In this document: positions 53,545 to 64,000 of the stretch, in pieces
Position numbering within the stretch: position 1 is the stretch's first letter
Layout of the letters: every line of letters starts with the position of its first letter
Assembly: GCA_023249675.1 (NCBI GenBank)
Contig: JAHFCE010000007.1
Span: 1 to 64,000, forward strand
Origin: Elusimicrobiota bacterium
Lineage (GTDB): Bacteria; Elusimicrobiota; Elusimicrobia; UBA1565; UBA9628
DNA length: 64,000 nucleotides
Direction: 5' to 3'
Notes under the pieces: model-generated
Databases searched by the model: none
What the model was told of the DNA's origin: nothing
What the model saw: the letters and a program-made list of their open reading frames with translations, nothing else
Made by a program: the position numbers and the translations under genes

Positions 53545-53562
53545 TTGTGACCAATTTGTGAC
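53545..53562. repeat. Right-end TTGTGAC pair (arm-type site candidate)
   Basis: TTGTGAC at 53545 and 53556, 11 bp apart, lies 84-101 bp from the right attachment core. The left end has the same pair at 38625 and 38636, 83-100 bp from its core. Confidence 0.6.
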
Positions 53563-53645
53563 CATAGCCCCTCCAAAAGCAGAGAACCCGGTCAAAGCCC
53601 AACGAAAGGCTTGAACCGGGTTCTCGTCGAGAAACGCGAATAAAC

Positions 53646-53695
53646 TGGTGGACCTTAGCGGGATCGAACCGCTGACCTCCTGCATGCCATGCAGG
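53646..53695. other. Attachment site (attR-like) in tRNA-Ala
   Basis: These 50 bases inside the intact tRNA-Ala are identical to 38493-38542. The intact tRNA on this side and the fragment on the other side show that the element entered from the 3' end of the gene. Confidence 0.85.
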
Positions 53696-53721
53696 CGCTC
53701 TCCCAGCTGAGCTAAAGGCCC
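53646..53721 (-). tRNA. tRNA-Ala (GGC anticodon)
   Basis: A 76-base cloverleaf on the minus strand with CCA encoded. Acceptor GGGCCTT pairs with AAGGTCC and contains the G3-U70 pair that marks alanine tRNAs. Anticodon stem CCTGC/GCAGG with loop ATGGCAT gives anticodon GGC; T arm GGTTCGATCCC is normal. The 3' half is duplicated at 38493-38542 by island insertion. Confidence 0.95.
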
Positions 53722-53756
53722 CACGGGCTGATTCTACCAGATTGAGGCCAATCGTC

Positions 53757-54170
53757 TCAACCGAGCAGGGCCGGAAGCCTTGCGACGAACTCGAGCTCGG
53801 CCGGGAACATCTCCGCCAGCGGCAGATCGGCGAGATCGCACCAGAAAAGTTCAAGCACGTCGTCGCCGTTGCCGGCCAGGCGCAGCTCTCCGGAAACTCG
53901 TTCGACGAGCCAGTACACGGACACGATCTGGATCGGCGCCTGCGTGGACAGGTGCGCCTCCTGGCTCGCGTACAAGGTGCGCACCGGCTTGACGACAAGG
54001 CCGGTCTCCTCGGCAAACTCGCGGCGCAGGGCGTCGCCCGGCGCCTCCTCGATCTCGACGCCGCCGCCCGGGAAGTTGATGAAAGGCTTCGCGCCAAAAC
54101 GCGAACGCGTGAGCAGGACGCGATCACCGTTGCGAAGGATTCCGTAGATCCTGCAGGAAAAGCGTCTCAC
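53757..54170 (-). CDS. Nudix hydrolase
   Basis: A 137-residue Nudix enzyme cleaving a nucleoside diphosphate linked to another group. The Nudix box is complete (GGGVEIEEAPGDALRREF, then AEETGL). GTG start at 54170 overlaps the stop of the upstream MBL-like gene as GTGA. Substrate unknown. Confidence 0.88.
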   Translation of the reverse strand: MRRFSCRIYGILRNGDRVLLTRSRFGAKPFINFPGGGVEIEEAPGDALRREFAEETGLVVKPVRTLYASQEAHLSTQAPIQIVSVYWLVERVSGELRLAGNGDDVLELFWCDLADLPLAEMFPAELEFVARLPALLG

Positions 54171-54757
54171 CGGTTGTCGAGAAAGGCGACGACGGCGGTC
54201 TTCGCGTCGCCAAGCAGCGGGTCGCCGTCGCCCACGAGCAGGTAGTCGAAGTCGTAGGTCCGCAGAAGCTCAAGCGAGCGCTGAAGCGCGGCGGGATCGT
54301 CTTGCTTCTCCACCGGCACGGTCTTGAGCTTGCCGCGGGGCGCGATCAAGGCGTCGCCAAGCAGAAAAAGCCGCCGCTGCGGCCAGTACAGAGCGATCTC
54401 CCCCGGCGACTTCCCGGGCAGATGCACGCAGACAAGACCATAAATCTTGTCGCCGTTCTTGACCGTTTGCTCGGGCGCAATTTCCGCCTCCTCCACTTCC
54501 GACGTATGGAGGATGGTCGGTATCTTCCAGCGCTTGAGCACCGACTCGCGCTCGCGCAGATGGTTGCGGTTGGTGATCACGAGCGCGTCGGGCTTGAGGC
54601 CCGCCGCCTCGATGTAGGCGAGGTCGTCGGCCGAAAAAGGAACGGGGTCGACGATGACCGAGCCCTCGGACGTCCTCAGGATGTGGCCGTTGAAGTTGAA
54701 CTTCTTCTCTGGATTGAAGGTCGACCAGGCGTACGCGCCGTCGGCGAGTTGGATCAT
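54167..54757 (-). CDS. Metallo-beta-lactamase-fold-like protein lacking the metal motif
   Basis: A 196-residue protein with an MBL-like outline (GHILRTSEGSVIVDPVPF, LVCVHLPGKSPGEIALY, LFLLGDALIAPRG). The place of HxHxDH reads TNRNHLRERES, so the standard two-metal site is not formed; the later His and Asp partners survive in part. ATG 54757 is 13 bases after the 3' end of tRNA-Leu; a longer frame upstream only runs into the tRNA gene. Possibly a binding or degenerate hydrolase. Confidence 0.75.
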   Translation of the reverse strand: MIQLADGAYAWSTFNPEKKFNFNGHILRTSEGSVIVDPVPFSADDLAYIEAAGLKPDALVITNRNHLRERESVLKRWKIPTILHTSEVEEAEIAPEQTVKNGDKIYGLVCVHLPGKSPGEIALYWPQRRLFLLGDALIAPRGKLKTVPVEKQDDPAALQRSLELLRTYDFDYLLVGDGDPLLGDAKTAVVAFLDNR

Positions 54758-54770
54758 GAAAGAAAATCTT

Positions 54771-54854
54771 TGCGCGAGGGGGGACTCGAACCCCCAAACC
54801 CTTTCGGGCGTACGCACCTCAAGCGTATGTGTCTGCCAGTTCCACCACCCGCGC
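54771..54854 (-). tRNA. tRNA-Leu (GAG anticodon)
   Basis: An 84-base class II tRNA on the minus strand. Acceptor GCGCGGG pairs with CTCGCGC (one G-U), discriminator A, no encoded CCA. The anticodon loop TTGAGGT gives GAG, and a long variable arm (CGCCCGAAAGGGTTT region) is typical of leucine tRNAs. Confidence 0.93.
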
Positions 54855-54871
54855 GTCGGGCTGCTGCTATT

Positions 54872-55273
54872 TTACTTCGAGGTTTTCGGAGCGGCCAGCT
54901 TGGACGCCGCCGGTTTTGCGGCCGAAGTGATCGACTTGTAGGCGTCGGACGCCGCCGGAGACGACGGCTTATCCGCGGCCGCGGCCGGCGCTTGCGCCGG
55001 GACCGAGACGGGTATGGGCGGGGCCTTCGAAGTCACGCTCGACATGCCGGTCCGGTCCGAGAGAAGTGTGAGAAAAAGCGAGGTGAAGGCGAAGGTCGCG
55101 GCCAGGCCGCCGGTGAACTTCTTCATGAAGCTTGAGCCGCTCGGGGTGTTGATCAGCGAGTCCCCCCCGCCTCCAAACATCGACAGGCCCGCGCCCCGCC
55201 CGGTCTGCAGAAGCACGAACAGAATCATGCCGAAGCACGCGATGATGTGAACCGTCAGAAGAAAGTGGTACAT
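54872..55273 (-). CDS. secG: Preprotein translocase subunit SecG
   Basis: SecG helps SecYE move proteins across the inner membrane. The 133-residue protein starts MYHFLLTVHIIACFGMILFV, has the conserved LLQTGRGAGLSMFGGG loop and a second membrane helix (TFAFTSLFLTLL), then an unusually long Ala/Pro/Lys tail of about 55 residues. TATAAT lies 9 bases before the ATG, giving it its own likely promoter after pgk. Confidence 0.9.
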   Translation of the reverse strand: MYHFLLTVHIIACFGMILFVLLQTGRGAGLSMFGGGGDSLINTPSGSSFMKKFTGGLAATFAFTSLFLTLLSDRTGMSSVTSKAPPIPVSVPAQAPAAAADKPSSPAASDAYKSITSAAKPAASKLAAPKTSK

Positions 55274-55294
55274 GGAAGTTCGATTATACCTATT

Positions 55295-56500
55295 TTAAGA
55301 TGTCAGCGCGACCAGGCCCGGCAGGACCTTGCCCTCGAGAAGCTCGAGACTCGCGCCCCCGCCCGTCGAACAGTGGCTCATCTTGGACGCAAGACCGGCC
55401 TTCGCAAGCACCGCCAGGCTGTCGCCGCCGCCGACAATCGTCGTGGCACCCTTGCCCGTCGCCTCGGCCATGGCCTTCGCCACAGCCAGGCTTCCTTGAG
55501 AAAACGCCGGCATCTCAAAGATGCCCATCGGGCCGTTCCAGAAGATCGTCTGCGCCTTCGCGATGTGCTCGGCGAAGAACTCGATCGTGTGCGGGCCGAT
55601 GTCCACGCCGATCATCTCAGACGGGATCGCCATGGCCTGGGTGACGGTCGTCGCGGCGTCGGCCTTGATCTCGCGGGCGACGAGATGGTCGGCCGGAAGG
55701 AGGCATTCGACCTTCTTGTTGTAGGCTTTTTCGATGATCGCCTTCGCGGCGTCGATCTGGTCCTTCTCGAGAAGCGACTTGCCGATGTTGATGCCCTGCG
55801 CGGCAAGAAAGGTGTAGGCCATCGCGCCCCCGATGAGCAGCGCGTCCACGCGCTCCAGGAGCTTGTCGAGCACCACGAGCTTGTCCGAGATCTTAGCGCC
55901 TCCGATGATCGCCAAGAACGGGCGCTGGGGGTTGCCGATCACGCGGTCGAGGAACTCCAGCTCGCGCTGAACGAGGTAGCCGATCGCGCCGGGCAGGTGG
56001 CGGGTCACGCCCGCCGTCGAAGCATGCGCGCGGTGCAGAGCGCCGAAGGCGTCCTGGATGAAAAGATCGCCGTTCTTCGCGAGCGCCTTGGCGAAAGCCG
56101 GGTCGTTGGCCTCCTCTTCGGCGTGAAAACGAAGATTTTCAAGAAGGAGCACGTCGCCGGCCTTCAAAGCGGCGACAGCCTTTTCGGCGGACGGGCCGAC
56201 GCAATCGTCCGCGAACGCGACCGGCCTCTTGAGCAGCTTGGACAACTCCGCGGCGACCGGTTTCAACGAATATTTCGGCTCGACCTTGCCCTTCGGACGG
56301 CCGAGGTGAGCGATCAAAACGACCTTGGCGCCTTCGGCGATCAGGTGCTCGAGCGTCTTGAGCGTCTCGCGAATGCGGACATTGTCCTCGATCTTAGCGC
56401 CCTTCATCGGGACGTTGTAGTCCACGCGGACCAGCGCGCGCTTACCCTTGACGGTCATCTCCTGGAGGCGCCTGAGCTTCAAAGCCGGCTTGTCGGTCAT
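55295..56500 (-). CDS. pgk: Phosphoglycerate kinase
   Basis: Converts 1,3-bisphosphoglycerate and ADP to 3-phosphoglycerate and ATP in glycolysis. The 401-residue protein has [43 protein letters not shown] [12 protein letters not shown], and nucleotide-binding [15 protein letters not shown] and [11 protein letters not shown]. Upstream is the arginase-family gene and then gap, all on the same strand. Confidence 0.95.
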   Translation of the reverse strand: MTDKPALKLRRLQEMTVKGKRALVRVDYNVPMKGAKIEDNVRIRETLKTLEHLIAEGAKVVLIAHLGRPKGKVEPKYSLKPVAAELSKLLKRPVAFADDCVGPSAEKAVAALKAGDVLLLENLRFHAEEEANDPAFAKALAKNGDLFIQDAFGALHRAHASTAGVTRHLPGAIGYLVQRELEFLDRVIGNPQRPFLAIIGGAKISDKLVVLDKLLERVDALLIGGAMAYTFLAAQGINIGKSLLEKDQIDAAKAIIEKAYNKKVECLLPADHLVAREIKADAATTVTQAMAIPSEMIGVDIGPHTIEFFAEHIAKAQTIFWNGPMGIFEMPAFSQGSLAVAKAMAEATGKGATTIVGGGDSLAVLAKAGLASKMSHCSTGGGASLELLEGKVLPGLVALTS

Positions 56501-56501
56501 C

Positions 56502-57416
56502 TTAATAGATGTTCTTGCCCATCGCCGACGCGATCAACTCGGAGGCGAGAACCGCGGTCGCGTTCTGGGTGTCCTCGAGCGGGTTGACCTCCACGAGATC
56601 GAGGCCGACCACGCGCTCGGAATCGGCGCACAGCTCCATGAGGAGGTGGGACTCGCGGTAAGTGAGCCCGCCGCGCTTGATCGTGCCGGTGCCCGGAGCG
56701 TTGCCCGGATCCACGGCGTCGATGTCGAAGCTGAGATGAAAGCCCGCCGTCCCGTCGCTGGCCATGTCGATGGCCTGCTCGGTCACAACGCCCATCCCGT
56801 AGCGGTCGATCTCCTGCATCGAGAAGACCCGGATGCCGGACTTCCGGATGTTGACGGCCTCCGCGCGGTCCACGTCGCGAATGCCCAGAAGCACCACGTT
56901 GCGCGGATCGACCTTGGGCGAGAACCCGCCCAGGCGCGCGAAGTCCTTATGGCCCATGCCGAGCAGATGCGCCAACGGCATGCCGTGCACGTTGCCGGTC
57001 GGAGAGGACTCCGGCGTGTTGATGTCCGCGTGCGCATCCACCCAGATCAGGCCGACCTTGCGCCCCTTGTCGCGCAGCGCGCGCGCCACGCCGGAGACCG
57101 AGCCCACCGCCAACGAGTGGTCGCCCCCGAGCGTGATCGGAACCGAGCCGTTGGCCACGGCTTCATAGGTCTGCTTCTCAAGGCTCTGGCAGACCTTGAG
57201 GATGGCCGCGCCGTTCTTCAGCTTGCCCTTCGCGGCGGCGGCGATCTTGGGAACGGACAGATCGCCGACGTCGGTGACCTCGAGATCGAGCGCCTCAAGG
57301 CCCTCGACGAGGTTCGCCCGGCGTACGGCGGCCGGGCCACCCGAGGCCCCCTTTTTGGAGGCGCCGTAATCGAGGGGAACTCCGATGATCGTCGCGCGCC
57401 GCTTCTTGCCGCTCAC
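56502..57416 (-). CDS. Arginase/agmatinase family protein (arginase-like)
   Basis: A binuclear manganese ureohydrolase: GGDHSLAVGSV, WVDAHADINTPE and SFDIDAVDPGNAPGTGT carry all the metal ligands. The N-terminal GVPLDYGASKKGASGGPAAVR and GNVHGMPLAHLLG match arginase better than agmatinase. I choose GTG 57416, 4 bases after the GAPDH stop, because the frame upstream to 57461 lies inside gap. It sits between gap and pgk, an odd place for a nitrogen-metabolism enzyme. Confidence 0.88.
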   Translation of the reverse strand: MSGKKRRATIIGVPLDYGASKKGASGGPAAVRRANLVEGLEALDLEVTDVGDLSVPKIAAAAKGKLKNGAAILKVCQSLEKQTYEAVANGSVPITLGGDHSLAVGSVSGVARALRDKGRKVGLIWVDAHADINTPESSPTGNVHGMPLAHLLGMGHKDFARLGGFSPKVDPRNVVLLGIRDVDRAEAVNIRKSGIRVFSMQEIDRYGMGVVTEQAIDMASDGTAGFHLSFDIDAVDPGNAPGTGTIKRGGLTYRESHLLMELCADSERVVGLDLVEVNPLEDTQNATAVLASELIASAMGKNIY

Positions 57417-57420
57417 TGGC

Positions 57421-58593
<1,173 letters not shown>

Positions 58594-58603
58594 CTACAGG
58601 CGC

Positions 58604-61357
<2,754 letters not shown>

Positions 61358-61477
61358 GCCCCGTCAATACCATAGTCTCCCCGCGCGTCAATAGGGATTC
61401 GGGGGCCTATTTTTCGTCCTATTTTACAACGCGCATCCGGACCGGGTGAGCGCGTCCGCCGTCGGAAGGTGCTAAGA

Positions 61478-63028
61478 TCAGCGCGTGTTGTTGTCTGTAT
61501 TTATAGACAACGACGCGGCCGCGCTCGGAGAGACGAAGGGACCGGCGATAATCCAGAGCTTGCCGCCCAAGGACACCGTGACTCGGTAAGGCTTGCCCTG
61601 CTCCAAGATGGGAACGTCAAGCCATTGTCCATCCTTCTGCGCCACGACCTTGCCCCGGCGCAGCATCTCGATGTGCGCCATTTCGGGAGAGTAAATTCTC
61701 CAATTCGTCCCGCTTGCGGTCTTGACCGGCATGACCGAGAATCCCGTCGCGTCGCCCAAATGGTCGAAGGAGACATAGCTGCGGCCATCACGCAAAGCGG
61801 AGAGTATTTCGCTTTCATCGAGAGACTTGGCCCAAACGTGGGTGGTCATGTGATGGAAGACCTGTTCGTAGGGAGCGGCCGTGCCGCCCAAGGGACCGAA
61901 AATCCTTATGTTGTTATGCGCGTCATTGCCTCCGATGATCGGCACCGGACGACGCTCGAGCCAGTCGTCCCAAACTTTAAAATTACCCGGCCACGGCCTT
62001 AAGGCCGCAAAAAGACCCGCCGGCGGCAGAAACAAAGCGCGCGCGATCATTTCCACCGGATTGGCCTGCTTGGCCGCGGCGTGCATGTTGTAGATCTCGA
62101 AACCGTCGAAAGGATAAGTCTCCAAATCCGCGCCGTGCTCCTCGAGATGGCCGATGAAAACAAGCCCGCCCTGCTCATGCACCCTTCGGATGATGTCCGA
62201 CTGAGTGCCGTTTAAATCCACGGTCTGATGCACGCCCAAGACCAACAAAGAGCCCCCATTTTTCTTGGGCATCTCCAATTCGGCGCCGGCCATGAAAAGG
62301 GTTTTGCCGCGCATGCCATAAATGGCGTCGGGCACCGAGCGCTCGCTCGGGTGATCGGTCATGATGATGAAGTCAAGGCCGTCTCGGTTGGCCTGCTTGA
62401 TAATGTCCTGCGGAGTTCCCGGGCTGTCGTAGGAAAGATTGGAATGATTGTGGATCACGCCGCGATAATCATGAAGGGCAATTGCCGGCGGTGCGTCGGG
62501 GCCGAGGGCGCGCGGCGGCAAACCGCTATAACCTGGGAGCATCGCACAAGAGGAGGTCAGCGCAGCGAGAACCAACAGAACAAGCGGAGCCAGCCGGCTC
62601 CACAGTTTCTTTGCCGGCAGCGGGCGCCTTTTTAAAATCTCGATGCCGCCGCGATGAGCGCCCAACGAGAAGCGCGTGAGCGCGCTTCTCGATAAACCCG
62701 GCGCCGCCGCGGCCATTGGAGCCAGTGACGGCGCCACGCATTCCGCGGCTTGGCTCGGATGCGGCAAAACCCCGTCGTAAGCGGCGCTCATTGGCGCGCC
62801 CATCAGGCTTGCCTCTCCCGGTTTCACCTGAGCGACCGCCGTCCCGAGCGACGCCGCCAAAGCCAGCGCCGGAGCGGGAACAGAGACTGTCGGGACTAAA
62901 ACGACTCCAGGCGCTCCCGCAACCATCGCCGGCCCGCTCATCCTCAACTGGACCGCATAGGCGGGCTGGCAGGAAAAAATTAATATCGAAACCGACAAAT
63001 AAACAGCGACAGCCCGCCGTGTGAACAT
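61478..63028 (-). CDS. Secreted or membrane-anchored PHP-domain phosphoesterase
   Basis: A 516-residue protein. The N-terminus (MFTRRAVAVYLSVSILIFS) is a signal peptide, followed by an Ala/Pro/Val-rich stretch of about 110 residues, a second hydrophobic segment with an LTSSC lipobox-like site near residue 160, and a PHP metal-dependent hydrolase: HNHSNLSYDSPG, FIIMTDHPSE, GAELEMP, and GGNDAHNN. The last 100 residues form a beta domain. TACAAT stands 7 bases before ATG 63028, so I use this start. Substrate unknown. Confidence 0.83.
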   Translation of the reverse strand: MFTRRAVAVYLSVSILIFSCQPAYAVQLRMSGPAMVAGAPGVVLVPTVSVPAPALALAASLGTAVAQVKPGEASLMGAPMSAAYDGVLPHPSQAAECVAPSLAPMAAAAPGLSRSALTRFSLGAHRGGIEILKRRPLPAKKLWSRLAPLVLLVLAALTSSCAMLPGYSGLPPRALGPDAPPAIALHDYRGVIHNHSNLSYDSPGTPQDIIKQANRDGLDFIIMTDHPSERSVPDAIYGMRGKTLFMAGAELEMPKKNGGSLLVLGVHQTVDLNGTQSDIIRRVHEQGGLVFIGHLEEHGADLETYPFDGFEIYNMHAAAKQANPVEMIARALFLPPAGLFAALRPWPGNFKVWDDWLERRPVPIIGGNDAHNNIRIFGPLGGTAAPYEQVFHHMTTHVWAKSLDESEILSALRDGRSYVSFDHLGDATGFSVMPVKTASGTNWRIYSPEMAHIEMLRRGKVVAQKDGQWLDVPILEQGKPYRVTVSLGGKLWIIAGPFVSPSAAASLSINTDNNTR

Positions 63029-63117
63029 GATGTGAATTGTATCCACATCTCAACAGGACGGCGAGAGTCTTTAGACCCCTCTTTCACCGGCTAATAGTCC
63101 TACGGGGTCTACAACCC

Positions 63118-64000
63118 CTACCGATTGAGAAGGACGATCTCCACGCGCTGGTCGGAGAAGGGCGCGCGCGTCGCGTCGACGCCGACGTGGCGCGGGGCGA
63201 CCATGAGCTCGAGCAGAAGGACGTCCTGAATCGCCTTCGCCTGGGCGTCGCCGAGCTCCTTGGTGTTCGCGAACACGCGCACCGAGATCGGGATGCCCGA
63301 GAATCTGCGCTTGATGAGGTCGGCGGCCGAACGCAGGAGGTCGGAGCCCGTCGGGGCCTGGAGTTCGGAGGCGTTCTTATTCGTGCCGAATAGGGCCGAG
63401 GAGTCGAGGCTCAAATGAAGGCCGGTGTCTTCCTGGTGGACGATGCCCTTAAACAACAGGGGCTTGCCGACCGTCGTGCGCGGCGAGCCGTCGGGGCTCG
63501 TAAACGTGTAGACGGCCGAGTAGGAGCGGCCGGCGCGAACCCACTCGCCCTGATCGTTCTGCCCGGTCCACAGCAGCTCCGCGGGCGGATCGCCGGAGCC
63601 GGAGTAGTTGTGGAAAACGCGGCCTTCCTCATCGGCGATGGTCAAACTCCAACCCCACTTGCGCGCTTCCTTGGGCTCGAGTTTTCCGCCCAGCAGGGCC
63701 TCGAGCTGTTCCTTGATCTTGAAGCCGATGCCGGAGCGCTGGCTGAAGGTCGTGCGCCAGGGCTGGATCACGCGCTCATTCATCAGAATCTCGGGATGGG
63801 TGCGCCGCCACGAGACGGTGAGCGGCGAGACCGCGAGGAGCAGGCTCTCATCGGGCTTGAGCGATGAGCGGATCGTCTCGAAGGAGTCCACCTCGATCTT
63901 GAGCGGCGGCTTCTGATCGTTGAGCTTGGAGCCCACGCCCGCGGCCTTGATGACCACCTCGGCGGGCATGCCCCCGGAGTTGCTGCCCGGAAGCGAAGGA
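63118..64000 (-). CDS. FlgD-Ig/OmpA-like envelope protein (5' end cut by window)
   Basis: The frame is open through the right window edge; an in-frame ATG at 63969 is probably internal because the codons before it stay open. The visible part has a FlgD-like immunoglobulin domain (LLWTGQNDQGEWVRAGRSY) and a C-terminal OmpA-like region (SDLLRSAADLIKRRFSG, then DQRVEIVLLNR) in which the usual TDxxG and NxxLSxxRA motifs are poorly kept. Likely a periplasmic or outer-membrane protein. Confidence 0.7.
   Translation of the reverse strand, partial: PSLPGSNSGGMPAEVVIKAAGVGSKLNDQKPPLKIEVDSFETIRSSLKPDESLLLAVSPLTVSWRRTHPEILMNERVIQPWRTTFSQRSGIGFKIKEQLEALLGGKLEPKEARKWGWSLTIADEEGRVFHNYSGSGDPPAELLWTGQNDQGEWVRAGRSYSAVYTFTSPDGSPRTTVGKPLLFKGIVHQEDTGLHLSLDSSALFGTNKNASELQAPTGSDLLRSAADLIKRRFSGIPISVRVFANTKELGDAQAKAIQDVLLLELMVAPRHVGVDATRAPFSDQRVEIVLLNR

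Larger units (their letters stand above)
38493..53695. mobile_element. 15.2-kb genomic island inserted in tRNA-Ala(GGC)
   Basis: The segment is bounded by a 50-bp perfect direct repeat (38493-38542 and 53646-53695) that equals the 3' half of the tRNA-Ala gene at 53646-53721; with two mismatches the match extends outward to 61 bp. This is the classic footprint of a tyrosine-recombinase element. Both ends carry a TTGTGAC pair spaced 11 bp, 83-100 bp inside the left core and 84-101 bp inside the right core. Cargo: three Fic/ADP-ribosyltransferase paralogues, two RadC-type JAB proteins, a small membrane protein, a PEBP protein and a DUF1016 nuclease. The base composition looks lower in GC than the flanks. 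No integrase, relaxase or replication gene is recognisable, so it is either decayed or moved in trans. Confidence 0.82.

Noticed and set aside
53311..53724. 137-aa minus-strand frame running through tRNA-Ala
   Set aside because: It is a translation of the tRNA and attachment site, not a plausible protein.

Overview
The window looks like chromosomal DNA of a high-GC Gram-negative-type bacterium from a deep lineage. My best guess is an Elusimicrobiota-like genome, from the mix of secreted proteins with an Ala/Pro-rich stretch after the signal peptide, SpoVG, PPDK-based pyruvate metabolism and a pfa-type polyunsaturated lipid synthase. This is inference; no 16S gene is present. Genes are tightly packed, with many 4-base stop/start overlaps. 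Most genes that head a transcription unit have a TANNNT -10 box only 6-10 bases before the start codon, so leaderless mRNAs appear common.

Layout. 0-6.7 kb: a CDP-alcohol phosphatidyltransferase, RNase HI, a TerC-family membrane protein, and a large secreted protein that joins an alpha-dioxygenase (PIOX-type heme fatty-acid oxygenase) to a caleosin/peroxygenase-like C-terminus. 6.7-27.5 kb (minus strand): a lipid locus with a complete oleABCD set behind a CPBP-family membrane protease, and upstream of it pfaD, a pfaA-type synthase (KS-AT-ACP-ACP-KR-DH), a lipoprotein and a pfaC-type synthase (KS-CLF-AT-DH-DH). The likely logic is that the pfa proteins build polyunsaturated acyl chains, OleA condenses two chains head to head, and OleD, OleC and OleB turn the ketone into an olefin through a beta-lactone. 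The neighbouring oxygenase could oxidise the same kind of chains.

27.6-38.5 kb: housekeeping and signalling genes (DedA, a MazF-type toxin-antitoxin pair, SpoVG, an SF1 helicase, a cardiolipin-synthase-like PLD protein, SixA plus a GGDEF protein, a RecB-like nuclease, RsmD, a receiver/metallo-beta-lactamase fusion, an aldehyde dehydrogenase and a conserved hypothetical).

38.49-53.70 kb: a 15.2-kb genomic island in the 3' half of tRNA-Ala(GGC), bounded by a 50-bp perfect direct repeat and carrying paired arm-type repeats at matching distances from each core, but with no recognisable integrase. Its cargo is three large secreted paralogues that join a Fic domain to an ADP-ribosyltransferase-like domain, two RadC-type JAB proteins with a small membrane protein, a PEBP-family protein and a DUF1016/YhcG nuclease.

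53.7-64 kb (all minus strand): Nudix hydrolase, an MBL-like protein just behind tRNA-Leu(GAG), SecG, PGK, arginase-family protein, GAPDH, PPDK, a secreted PHP-domain phosphoesterase, and the C-terminal part of a FlgD-Ig/OmpA-like envelope protein cut by the window edge.
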